Shown here piece by piece: positions 42,924 through 50,585 of a stretch of DNA of 64,000 nucleotides (its first letter is position 1; each line of letters starts with the position of its first letter). The position numbers and the translations under genes were made by a program. The notes under the pieces were generated by a model that was not told the DNA's origin, did not search any database, and saw only the letters and a program-made list of their open reading frames with translations. The stretch is from JAZDCZ01 sp046757925 (GTDB lineage: Bacteria > Gemmatimonadota > Gemmatimonadetes > Gemmatimonadales > GWC2-71-9), in the NCBI GenBank assembly GCA_046757925.1, contig JBHHZE010000005.1:40681-104680 (forward strand). The letters run 5' to 3'.

Positions 42924-43931
42924 ATGGTCATTGTCATGCGATCCGACGCAACCGAACAGGATCTCGACGACCTGCTGGCGCGAATCGAGGAAGCGGGCCT
43001 CAAGCCCCACGTTTCACGCGGCGAGACGCACACCATAGTGGGGTGCATAGGGGATGAAAACCGCTTGCGCGAGTTTGCGGTTCTCTCGCTTTCTGGCGTG
43101 GAAAAGGTGCTCCCCGTCGAGAAGCCGTACAAACTGGCAAGCCGTGAGTTTGCCACGGGTCCAACCATCATCCGGCTCGGCACGGGCAGCGTGGGCAACG
43201 GTCAGTTCGCGGTGATTGCGGGGCCGTGCTCGGTGGAGGGTAAGGCGATGCTGCTCGAGACTGCACGGGCCGTCAAGCAAGCCGGAGCGGTAGCCCTCCG
43301 AGGGGGCGCCTTCAAGCCCCGCACCTCACCCTATTCGTTCCAAGGCTTGGGTCTGGAAGGGCTCCAGATGTTGGCCGAAGCACGTGAAGCCACCGGACTG
43401 CCGGTGGTAACCGAGGTCATGGACACCCGGCAGGTGGCCGACGTCGTGCAATACGCCGATGTCCTCCAGATCGGCACCCGCAACATGCAGAACTTTGCAC
43501 TCCTCAGCGAGGTCGGGGGAGCCGGCAAGCCTGTGCTCCTCAAGCGCGGTATGTCTGCCCGGCTGCAAGATTTCCTGCTCGCCGCCGAGTACGTGATGAG
43601 CAATGGAAATTCAGAGGTGATACTCTGCGAGCGCGGGATCCGCACCTTCGAAAACGCGATGCGAAACACTTTGGACATTGGTGCGGTACCATACCTCAAG
43701 AGGGAGACGCACCTGCCCGTGGTCGTCGATCCCTCGCACGCGGCGGGGCGACGAGACCTGGTGCAGCCCCTGGCACTGGCGGCGGTCTCGGCCGGCGCCG
43801 ATGGGCTCATGGTGGAGGTCCATCCGGATCCGGACCGGGCCAAGAGCGACGGAGACCAGAGCCTGGACTTCGCGTTGTTCGAGCAGCTGATGGCCGCGGC
43901 GACGATCGTACGGAGGGCGGTAGCCAAGTAA
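42924..43931 (+). CDS. aroF: 3-deoxy-7-phosphoheptulonate synthase (DAHP synthase, type I-beta)
   Basis: 335 residues; GGGGAGG precedes the ATG. An N-terminal ferredoxin-like regulatory domain (about 1-70, VIVMRSDATEQDLDDLLARI) is joined to the TIM barrel: FAVIAGPCSVEG, LRGGAFKPRTSPYSFQGLG, LPVVTEVMD, IGTRNMQNFALL, KPVLLKRGM, CERGIRTFE, VVVDPSHAAGRR and DGLMVEVHPDPD. It condenses PEP with erythrose-4-phosphate, the first shikimate step. The fused domain binds Tyr or Phe in homologues, so feedback inhibition is likely besides the attenuator upstream. Confidence 0.95.
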   Translation: MVIVMRSDATEQDLDDLLARIEEAGLKPHVSRGETHTIVGCIGDENRLREFAVLSLSGVEKVLPVEKPYKLASREFATGPTIIRLGTGSVGNGQFAVIAGPCSVEGKAMLLETARAVKQAGAVALRGGAFKPRTSPYSFQGLGLEGLQMLAEAREATGLPVVTEVMDTRQVADVVQYADVLQIGTRNMQNFALLSEVGGAGKPVLLKRGMSARLQDFLLAAEYVMSNGNSEVILCERGIRTFENAMRNTLDIGAVPYLKRETHLPVVVDPSHAAGRRDLVQPLALAAVSAGADGLMVEVHPDPDRAKSDGDQSLDFALFEQLMAAATIVRRAVAK

Positions 43932-44056
43932 GCCGACCCGGTAGACGCGCAGGCCGCGATTAGATTATCTTGTCAGGCCAATAGCCAGATATCGTGCGTG
44001 TCGCCGGGGACAGGCCGCGGCCGCCCGCACGTTCACATAGATATAGCGGAATTGGG

Positions 44057-45049
44057 ATGACGCTAGCACTGCCTATCTTAGAGCAGACCGACTTGACCGA
44101 CACGGAAGTCGGGTTCCTCCAATCCGAGATCAGATCGCTCGCGGCCGAACGAGGGGCCGTTCTCCTGGCCCACAACTACCAACGCCCCGAAGTTCAAGAT
44201 GTAGCGGATTTCGTGGGCGACTCATTGGGCCTGTCGCAGCAGGCGGCGGCCACGGAGGCCCCCGTTATCGTCTTCTGTGGCGTTCACTTCATGGCCGAAA
44301 CGGCGGCTATTCTATCACCCGACAAGCGCGTCCTGCTGCCCGATCTTCGAGCGGGCTGTTCGCTTGCCGACACCATCACGGCGGAAGACGTACGGCGCTG
44401 GAAGGCCGAGTTTCCCGATCACGTTGCCGTAGGCTACGTGAACACGAGCGCCGAGGTGAAGGCTGAGTTGGACTACTGCTGTACCAGCGGAAACGCGCTG
44501 GCGGTGATCGATGCGATCCCCGAAGATCGTGGTATCCTCTTTCTGCCCGACTTCTTCCTGGGAGCCCATATCCGCCGCATGAGACCGCACCGTGAGGTTG
44601 AGGTCTGGATGGGCGAGTGCCACGTACACAAGAACATCAACGCGCGCACCGTGAACCTCTGTAGGAGCGTGCATCCCGGTGCGGAGGTCCTGGTACATCC
44701 GGAGTGCGGTTGCGCCGGCCAGCTGATCTACGGAATCGGGCTCGGCGACGTGGACGCAGCCGGTGTGCACATAGAGTCCACGGAAGGGATGATCCGACAG
44801 GCCAAGCAGGGTGCGAACTCGACCTACATCGTTGCGACCGAAGTGGGTGTGCTGCACCGCATGCAACAGATCGCTCCCGGAAAGACGTTCTTGCCTGCCG
44901 ATCCGGAGGCCGTCTGCGCGTTCATGAAGACGATCACATTGCAGCACGTCATGGACTCCCTGATCCACGACAGGCACGTGATCGCCGTTCCTCCCGACGT
45001 GGCCAACCGGGCCCGCGCAGCCCTCGACCGAATGGTCAACATCACCTGA
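44057..45049 (+). CDS. nadA: Quinolinate synthase A
   Basis: 330 residues from ATG 44057; a GTG at 43994 is in frame but adds an unrelated tail. Motifs: AVLLAHNYQRPEVQDVADFVGDS (partly quoted), VFCGVHFMAETA, LLPDLRAGCSLAD, GYVNTSAEVKA, WMGECHVH, VLVHPECGCAGQ and IESTEGMIR. The three cluster ligands (Cys in CGV, GCS/GEC and PEC contexts) for the [4Fe-4S] centre can be placed. Condenses iminoaspartate with DHAP to quinolinate in NAD synthesis. Followed at 13 bp by nadC. Confidence 0.95.
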   Translation: MTLALPILEQTDLTDTEVGFLQSEIRSLAAERGAVLLAHNYQRPEVQDVADFVGDSLGLSQQAAATEAPVIVFCGVHFMAETAAILSPDKRVLLPDLRAGCSLADTITAEDVRRWKAEFPDHVAVGYVNTSAEVKAELDYCCTSGNALAVIDAIPEDRGILFLPDFFLGAHIRRMRPHREVEVWMGECHVHKNINARTVNLCRSVHPGAEVLVHPECGCAGQLIYGIGLGDVDAAGVHIESTEGMIRQAKQGANSTYIVATEVGVLHRMQQIAPGKTFLPADPEAVCAFMKTITLQHVMDSLIHDRHVIAVPPDVANRARAALDRMVNIT

Positions 45050-45062
45050 CTTCTCCCTTCCC

Positions 45063-45935
45063 TTGACACGCCATTTTGAGTTGCCCGACGGTATCGACGA
45101 TGCCCGGGCGCTGGCGCGGCGCGCGCTGGCAGAGGATGGTGTAACGGACACCACGAGCGAGCTGGTCGGTGCCCAGGGACTGATCGCGACAGGCCACGTG
45201 GTGTTGCGCGGAGATGCGGTTATTGCGGGACTGGGCTTCGCGGAAGAGGTGGCGTTGCTGGCCGGATTGGCACCGGTCGACTGGCTGTACGAAGACGGTA
45301 CTTCCGTGAGCGCGGGCACTACGATTGGCAGGGTATCCGGGGATCTTGCGGCGGTGCTGAGGGCCGAGCGACCGCTGCTCAACATGCTCCAGCGGGCTTG
45401 TGGCATTGCCACGTTGACGCGGAAGTTCGTGGATGCGGTTGCGGGTACCGACTGTCGTATCCTTCATACCAGAAAGACCGCGCCGGGGCTCCGTGCGCTC
45501 GATGTGAGCGCGGTGCTGGCGGGCGGCGGATCTTTACATCGGGTGGGTCTCGCCACCCAAGTACTGTTCAAAGACAATCACTGGCACGCCTTAGAGCGGC
45601 GGAAGATGGAGTTGGTACAAACTGTGGCTGAGGCCCGGCAGCGCGGTATCTCGCAGATCTACGTGGAAGTAGAAACCCGGGATCAGGTCGCCGAGGCGGC
45701 GGCGGCGGGTGCCACTCGGCTGCTGGTCGACAACCAGACACCGGCACGGTTTGCAGAATGGTGCGCGGTCGCCAAGAACTGCAATCCCGACGTCGAGATG
45801 GAGGCGAGCGGCGGTATCACCCTCGAGATCGTGCGGGACTACGCGATCGCCGGAGCCGATTTTGTATCGGTAGGGGCTCTCACCCACAGCGTGGCGGCGG
45901 CCGATCTCGCGTTGGACATCGAGGCCGAGAAGTGA
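45063..45935 (+). CDS. nadC: Nicotinate-nucleotide pyrophosphorylase (carboxylating)
   Basis: 290 residues from a TTG at 45063. Motifs: EDGVTDTTSEL, LLNMLQRACGIATLT, ILHTRKTAPGLRALDVSAV (Arg/Lys site), GGGSLHRVGL, LFKDNHW, VEVETRDQVAEA, LLVDNQTPA, and MEASGGITLEIVRDYA, then FVSVGALTHS. Converts quinolinate and PRPP to nicotinate mononucleotide. Directly follows nadA. The HRxGL and phosphate-binding SGG elements are intact. Confidence 0.95.
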   Translation: MTRHFELPDGIDDARALARRALAEDGVTDTTSELVGAQGLIATGHVVLRGDAVIAGLGFAEEVALLAGLAPVDWLYEDGTSVSAGTTIGRVSGDLAAVLRAERPLLNMLQRACGIATLTRKFVDAVAGTDCRILHTRKTAPGLRALDVSAVLAGGGSLHRVGLATQVLFKDNHWHALERRKMELVQTVAEARQRGISQIYVEVETRDQVAEAAAAGATRLLVDNQTPARFAEWCAVAKNCNPDVEMEASGGITLEIVRDYAIAGADFVSVGALTHSVAAADLALDIEAEK

Positions 45936-45982
45936 AACTTTTGGGGTAGATGTTTCGTCATGAGACATAGAGGAGGTGCGCC

Positions 45983-46267
45983 ATGTTCGGATTGGAAGGC
46001 CTGATCTGGTTGGGTATAACGGGTGCTGCTGCAATCTTTGGTTACATCAAGACTCGTCAGTTCGTGAGACGGCGCCTGCGGTTCGTGGATGCGGTCAACA
46101 ATCCTCTTGCTCCCCTGGTAGCAGGCGGCGCAGCCTGGCTGATCACTATCCCCGTGGTAACTCTATTGCCCATAGTTACTGGCGTATCCGCCATTGTTTT
46201 TGGGCTCGGTATCGGTGCCGGAGTGCTGCACGGCGCCAAGGATGTGAAGCGGCTCACGGGAGGTTGA
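45983..46267 (+). CDS. Small two-helix membrane protein
   Basis: 94 residues; AGGAGG six bases before the ATG is a strong start. A first hydrophobic helix (LIWLGITGAAAIFGYI) is followed by a basic loop (KTRQFVRRRLRF), then a long Gly/Val-rich hydrophobic region (about 45-85) that could form two helices. Function unknown; not recognised as a family. The 160-bp gap after it shows no gene. Confidence 0.7.
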   Translation: MFGLEGLIWLGITGAAAIFGYIKTRQFVRRRLRFVDAVNNPLAPLVAGGAAWLITIPVVTLLPIVTGVSAIVFGLGIGAGVLHGAKDVKRLTGG

Positions 46268-46427
46268 TACACTGCCGCCTGGCCGAATCGGCCGCCACCA
46301 AGCGGCATGAGTGCCCACCATATTGATCGTCAGTTCCGGCATGACCCTTGCCCTATCCGCAATGGGCCTTAGTTTGGTGCCCGACCTTCAGCCGTAACCG
46401 AACTCTTAATCCGCTGGAGCCTATTAC

Positions 46428-46739
46428 ATGGGAACGGAAGGACCAGGCGTCGACAACCGCGGCAAAGCCAACGCTGGGCGCAGATTGACCCAACGTCGTG
46501 AGATCGAGGATCGTCGCAAGCACGAGCAGCGGCGAAACGGCGAGCGCAGGACAATGGATCGCAGGCTGGTGGCTATGGCTGTGGCGGAAGACCGTCGGGT
46601 GATGGGCGAGCGCCGCGGTACCAGCCCTCGGAGACGCGAGGAGCGTCGGTTGGGTGCGGATCGGCGCTTGACCGTGGATAGGCGCGAGTTGACCGAGCGC
46701 AGGAACTCGGCGTGGAGAGGACTGGAAGGGTCGAAGTAA
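46428..46739 (+). CDS. Periodic double-arginine protein, 103 residues
   Basis: ATG 46428 follows GGAG. Thirteen Arg-Arg pairs occur between residues 18 and 92 at starts 18, 23, 29, 35, 40, 45, 56, 62, 68, 73, 79, 85 and 91, a spacing of five or six (one of eleven). The remaining residues are mostly Asp, Glu and Gln (DRR, ERR). Near-perfect 5.5-residue periodicity is an 11-residue repeat and fits a single charged alpha-helix with two Arg stripes. No hydrophobic core, signal or enzyme motif. A nucleic-acid- or membrane-surface-binding role is possible; not established. Confidence 0.65.
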   Translation: MGTEGPGVDNRGKANAGRRLTQRREIEDRRKHEQRRNGERRTMDRRLVAMAVAEDRRVMGERRGTSPRRREERRLGADRRLTVDRRELTERRNSAWRGLEGSK

Positions 46740-46793
46740 CTCAGGGCGGATCGTGCGAGCCGAAGCACTCCACATCGGCGACGTGAGGTGCTT

Positions 46794-47702
46794 TTACTTG
46801 GTGAGCAGGCTCTCGAGCGCGGGCCCAATGTCCGGAAATCCAAATCGATAGCCGGCGTCCAACGCTGCGCGCGGTACTACGCGCTGGAGATCGAGTAGCG
46901 CGGCAGCCGCATCACCCAGGGTAACGCGCATTATGGTTTCCGGAACTCTCATCACGGCAGGTCGTTTCAGAACGCGCCCGAGTGTGGCGGCAAACTCGTT
47001 AACCGTGACCGGATTGGGAGCAGTGAGATTGATCTCGCCGCTCATTCTCCCATCGACCGCGAGCAGGATGATTCCCACCTGATCGGCGAGGTGAATCCAA
47101 GACCACCACTGTCTCCCTGATCCCCACGGCCCGCCGAGTCCCAGCTTGAACAATCGTAACAGAGAGGGGAGCGCGCCGCCGTCTTTGCCCAGTACTATCC
47201 CACTCCGGATGATCGCCACATTCGTTGCGGTTTCCGCCTCGATCGCAGCATGCTCCCAATCGACACACAGACGGGCGAGAAAGTCATCTCCCTGGCCGGA
47301 CGACTCGTCCAGTACTTGGTCACCGCGCGATCCGTAGTAACCAATCGCCGACGCGCTCACAAACACCTTCGGCGGAGCGTCCGCCCGGCAGATGGCGCGA
47401 GCGACGTTGCGTGTGGTCTCGATCCGAGACTCGCGCAGCGTTCGCTTCCTGGATCGCGTCCACCTGCGTGGGGGGTCGACTATGCGTTCCCCGGCGAGGT
47501 TTACGACCGCATCCGAGCGCGATACTTGTTTCTGCCACTCCCCTGGCTTGGTGGGGTTAGCCGTTACGACATCCACGGCTTCGTGCCGCCAGGGATTCCG
47601 CCCGCTGCGCGACACCACGACACATTCGTCGCCACGCTCGACAAGTGCACTTACCAGATGTCGTCCAATGAAGCCGGTGCCGCCGGTCAGAAGTACGCGC
47701 AA
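46794..47702 (-). CDS. SDR39U1/TIGR01777-type NAD(P)-dependent epimerase-like protein
   Basis: 302 residues. Rossmann start VLLTGGTGFIGRHLVSAL, then VVNLAGERI, the active-site region VSASAIGYYGSRGDQ (Ser/Tyr), CVDWEHAAIEAE, and RSGIVLGKDGGAL. The C-terminal segment (LTAPNPVTVNEFAATLGRVL and PRAALDAGYRFGFP) is the DUF1731 tail that defines TIGR01777, also called YfcH. Enzymatic substrate not known for the family. It lies 13 bp downstream of the acyl-CoA synthetase gene on the same strand. Confidence 0.9.
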   Translation of the reverse strand: MRVLLTGGTGFIGRHLVSALVERGDECVVVSRSGRNPWRHEAVDVVTANPTKPGEWQKQVSRSDAVVNLAGERIVDPPRRWTRSRKRTLRESRIETTRNVARAICRADAPPKVFVSASAIGYYGSRGDQVLDESSGQGDDFLARLCVDWEHAAIEAETATNVAIIRSGIVLGKDGGALPSLLRLFKLGLGGPWGSGRQWWSWIHLADQVGIILLAVDGRMSGEINLTAPNPVTVNEFAATLGRVLKRPAVMRVPETIMRVTLGDAAAALLDLQRVVPRAALDAGYRFGFPDIGPALESLLTK

Positions 47703-47715
47703 TGCGACAATCGGC

Positions 47716-49980
47716 CTAGTCGGGGGCGTCGCCCTGTAGCTGGATCCGCACGTCGATGGCGAGCGCTCCTGCTTTCAGTGCCAGGAGTGGATTGATGTCC
47801 ATCTCCGCAATGCGGGGATGCCGGCAGGCGAGCTGCGAGGCGCGCATTATCGTCTGGGATATCGCTTCGATGTCACGCGCCGGTTGTCCACGCACTCCCT
47901 CCAGCAACTTGGAGAGCTTGACGTCGTGAATCATCTCGGTTGCGTCGGAGTCCAAGAGCGGGCAGAGTCTGAGCACCACGTCTCGCATTACCTCTACGTA
48001 GATACCGCCCATGCCGAACATCACCATAGGGCCTACGCGTGGGATCCTCGTGATCCCCACGATCGTTTCGGTTCCCCCCGGGGCCATCTGCTGGATCAGC
48101 ACTCCGTCTGTCTGAGCGGGCGATTCATCGAACACTGCACTGTCATTGCCGGCATCGTTCGATTCCTCGGTGCGGGGGAACGGCGGCACGATAGCTTGCG
48201 AATTCGGTACCTCGGATTCTTCGGTGGCGTCGTCGGGCGCGCCAGATACGCGCACCATCATCTTGCGCACGGCAATCTCGAGCTCGGTTCCGGATTGCAG
48301 ATCCAGTACGACCCCGCCCACGTCGGTCTTATGCGTGATCTCCGGACTCACGATCTTGAGAGCCACGGGGAATCCGATTGCGCCGGCGGCATCTGCCGCG
48401 GCCGACGAGAGCGCAGCGGTGGAAATTCTCTTACTGCTTTCGTCCAGTGCCGACACGAACTTCCAGCGTGGTACCGGAATGCCGTACAGTTCCAATACGC
48501 GCAGCGAATCGCTCTCGCTCAGCTTTGGGCGATTGTCCGCGAGTGCGGCGTCTATGATCGACGCTACCGCGTCGTCGTCCGTGTCGAATTCGACGCTCTT
48601 TCCTCGAGGCCGCTCGATTCTCTGCTTGTAGTGCCACATCGTGCCGAGCGCCCGCGCGGCGGACTCCGGAAACACGAACGGCGGTACGTGTGCCTCATGG
48701 AGCTCTGCCAATCCGGCGGGCAGCCCTTCGCGTCCCATCAACACTGCCAGCAAGGGTTTCTCCGGGTGTTGTTCGTTCACTCGTACCAGAGCGGCGGCGA
48801 CATCCTCGGTCTGAATGCCGAGTGGTGGAACGAAGGCCGCGATCGCAGCATCGACATTCGGGTCATCATATACGCAACTCAGCGCAAACTCGTAACTCTC
48901 TGCGGTGGCGCTGGCTATGAGGTCTACCGGATTCCGCACGCTCGCCTCTTCCGGTAGCCTGGTTCTCAGCTTCTCTTCGGTCTCCGGTGCCAGTTGGGTC
49001 ACCAGTAGGCCGTTCGCCTCACAGGCGTCGGCAATGATTATTCCCGGTCCACCTGCGTTCGTGACGATTGCAACGCGATTGCTGGCGGGAAGCGGCTGAT
49101 TGGAGAAGACCTTTGCGAGATCGAACAACTCCTTGACAGTCTGCGCGCGGATCGCGCCTGCCTGCGAAATGATTGCGTCGGTCGCGAGATCCGTTCCCGC
49201 CAGCGCACCCGTATGCGAGGCGGCGGCGCGGGCGCCGGCGCCGGTGCGTCCGGATTTGACTACGCAGATCGGTTTGTCCCTCGTGATGCGCCCGGCGATC
49301 TCGATGAATCGCGACGGATTGCCGAAGCTCTCCAAGTACATGAGGATCACCTGCGTGTCGGCATCATCCGCCCAGTGGGAAAGCAGGTCGTTGCCGCTCA
49401 CGTCGACCTTGTTACCCACGGAGACGAACATGGAGATGCCGATCCCCAGGCTCTCGGCGTAATCCAGCACGGAAAGTCCCATCGCTCCCGACTGACTCAT
49501 GAATGCGACCGAGCCTGAAGGGGGCATGGAAGGAGCAAACGTGGCGTTCATGCTCACCGTGGCACTGGTATTGATGACGCCCATGCAATTGGGGCCCACC
49601 ATTCGCATGCCGCTATCGCGTACCAGCTCCGCCAGCTCTCTCTCTCGCTCGACCCCGCCACCACCGATTTCCCTGAAACCGGCCGAGATCACCACCAGCC
49701 CCTTGACGCCGGCTTCGGCACATTGTCGCGCCACGTCGAGAACATGTTCCTTGGGCACCACGATTACCGCCAGATCGACTTGCTGCGGAACCTCGCCAAT
49801 CGAAGCGAAGGCGCGAATGGAGTGAATCGCCGATGCGTTGGGGTTAACGGGATAAATCGGTCCCTTGAAGTCGTGTGTCAGGAGGTTGTCCAGAATCTGC
49901 CAACCGATCGTGTTGGACCGACGTGAGGCACCGATCACGGCGACGGACTTGGGGTGGAGAATGGGATCTAAAGCAGTCAT
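47716..49980 (-). CDS. ADP-forming acetate/acyl-CoA synthetase (fused alpha-beta)
   Basis: 754 residues. CoA-binding domain: LHPKSVAVIGASRRSNTIGW. Ligase domain: MSQSGAMGLSVLDYAE, then SHTGALAGTD carrying the phosphorylated His. C-terminal ATP-grasp: GFPVALKIVSPEITHKTDVGGV (partly quoted), GVLIQQMAPGGTETIVG, VMFGMGGIYVEVMRDV and INPLLAL. Makes ATP from acyl-CoA, ADP and phosphate, or the reverse. An acidic, Ser/Pro-rich insert of about 50 residues (near SGAPDDATEESEVPNSQ) interrupts the ATP-grasp part. Confidence 0.92.
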   Translation of the reverse strand: MTALDPILHPKSVAVIGASRRSNTIGWQILDNLLTHDFKGPIYPVNPNASAIHSIRAFASIGEVPQQVDLAVIVVPKEHVLDVARQCAEAGVKGLVVISAGFREIGGGGVERERELAELVRDSGMRMVGPNCMGVINTSATVSMNATFAPSMPPSGSVAFMSQSGAMGLSVLDYAESLGIGISMFVSVGNKVDVSGNDLLSHWADDADTQVILMYLESFGNPSRFIEIAGRITRDKPICVVKSGRTGAGARAAASHTGALAGTDLATDAIISQAGAIRAQTVKELFDLAKVFSNQPLPASNRVAIVTNAGGPGIIIADACEANGLLVTQLAPETEEKLRTRLPEEASVRNPVDLIASATAESYEFALSCVYDDPNVDAAIAAFVPPLGIQTEDVAAALVRVNEQHPEKPLLAVLMGREGLPAGLAELHEAHVPPFVFPESAARALGTMWHYKQRIERPRGKSVEFDTDDDAVASIIDAALADNRPKLSESDSLRVLELYGIPVPRWKFVSALDESSKRISTAALSSAAADAAGAIGFPVALKIVSPEITHKTDVGGVVLDLQSGTELEIAVRKMMVRVSGAPDDATEESEVPNSQAIVPPFPRTEESNDAGNDSAVFDESPAQTDGVLIQQMAPGGTETIVGITRIPRVGPMVMFGMGGIYVEVMRDVVLRLCPLLDSDATEMIHDVKLSKLLEGVRGQPARDIEAISQTIMRASQLACRHPRIAEMDINPLLALKAGALAIDVRIQLQGDAPD

Positions 49981-50066
49981 CCGCCTAGATTAACTCTACT
50001 GTAGAAGTTTTGGAAGAAACGCATAGGTCACTGGACAAGAGCGGAAGGCGGAGAAAGTATCTGTAG

Positions 50067-50585
50067 ATGTACTTAGTTCTCAGAATCCTTCAGAAGCTGA
50101 TTGCGACACTCAATTCCGACGGCACTCCAGGCCAGGCCGCCGCCGGCATCGCGATCGGGAGTGTGTTCGGCCTCACACCGCTCATGAGCCTGCACAACTT
50201 GGTCATCCTGGCAGTGGTGGTATTGCTCAGAGTATCGTTGCCCGCTGTGACACTGGGGTGGATAGCATCGGTGCCTGTGGGGTTTGCACTGGATCCGCTG
50301 TTCGATTCGTTGGGCGTTCGGATGTTGGAGGTGTTTTCTCTCAGACCGTTTTGGACATCGTTGACTAACGCACCCATTGTGGCACTTGCCAATCTCAATA
50401 ACTCGGTCGTGCTTGGGAGCCTCGTGTTGTGGATGGTAGCGAGCATTCCGCTCTATTTCCTGGCACGGTGGGGGGTAGCGACTTATAGAGCCACCGTCTA
50501 TGCCAGAATCCAGGAATGGAGGATGTTCAAGGCGGCGCAGGCTTCCAAGATCTACAATATCTACCGCCTTTTCCGACCTGAGTGA
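50067..50585 (+). CDS. DUF2062/TIGR03546-family membrane protein
   Basis: 172 residues with three or four hydrophobic segments. The N-terminus LQKLIATLNSDGTPGQAAAGIAIGSVFGLTPLMSLHNL (partly quoted) and the middle WIASVPVGFALDPLFDSLG fit TIGR03546, a relative of DUF2062. This family is found in diderms as a two-gene pair with TIGR03545, which is exactly the next gene. The stop overlaps the partner start (GTGATG at 50582-50587). Function unknown; likely inner membrane. Confidence 0.85.
   Translation: MYLVLRILQKLIATLNSDGTPGQAAAGIAIGSVFGLTPLMSLHNLVILAVVVLLRVSLPAVTLGWIASVPVGFALDPLFDSLGVRMLEVFSLRPFWTSLTNAPIVALANLNNSVVLGSLVLWMVASIPLYFLARWGVATYRATVYARIQEWRMFKAAQASKIYNIYRLFRPE

Noticed and set aside
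46424..46843. Leftward Arg/Ser-rich frame over the double-Arg gene
   Set aside because: Its composition is the complement of the repeated Arg codons; the rightward frame has the ribosome site and regular protein repeat.
47818..48957. Rightward 379-residue open frame
   Set aside because: Antisense shadow of the acyl-CoA synthetase.
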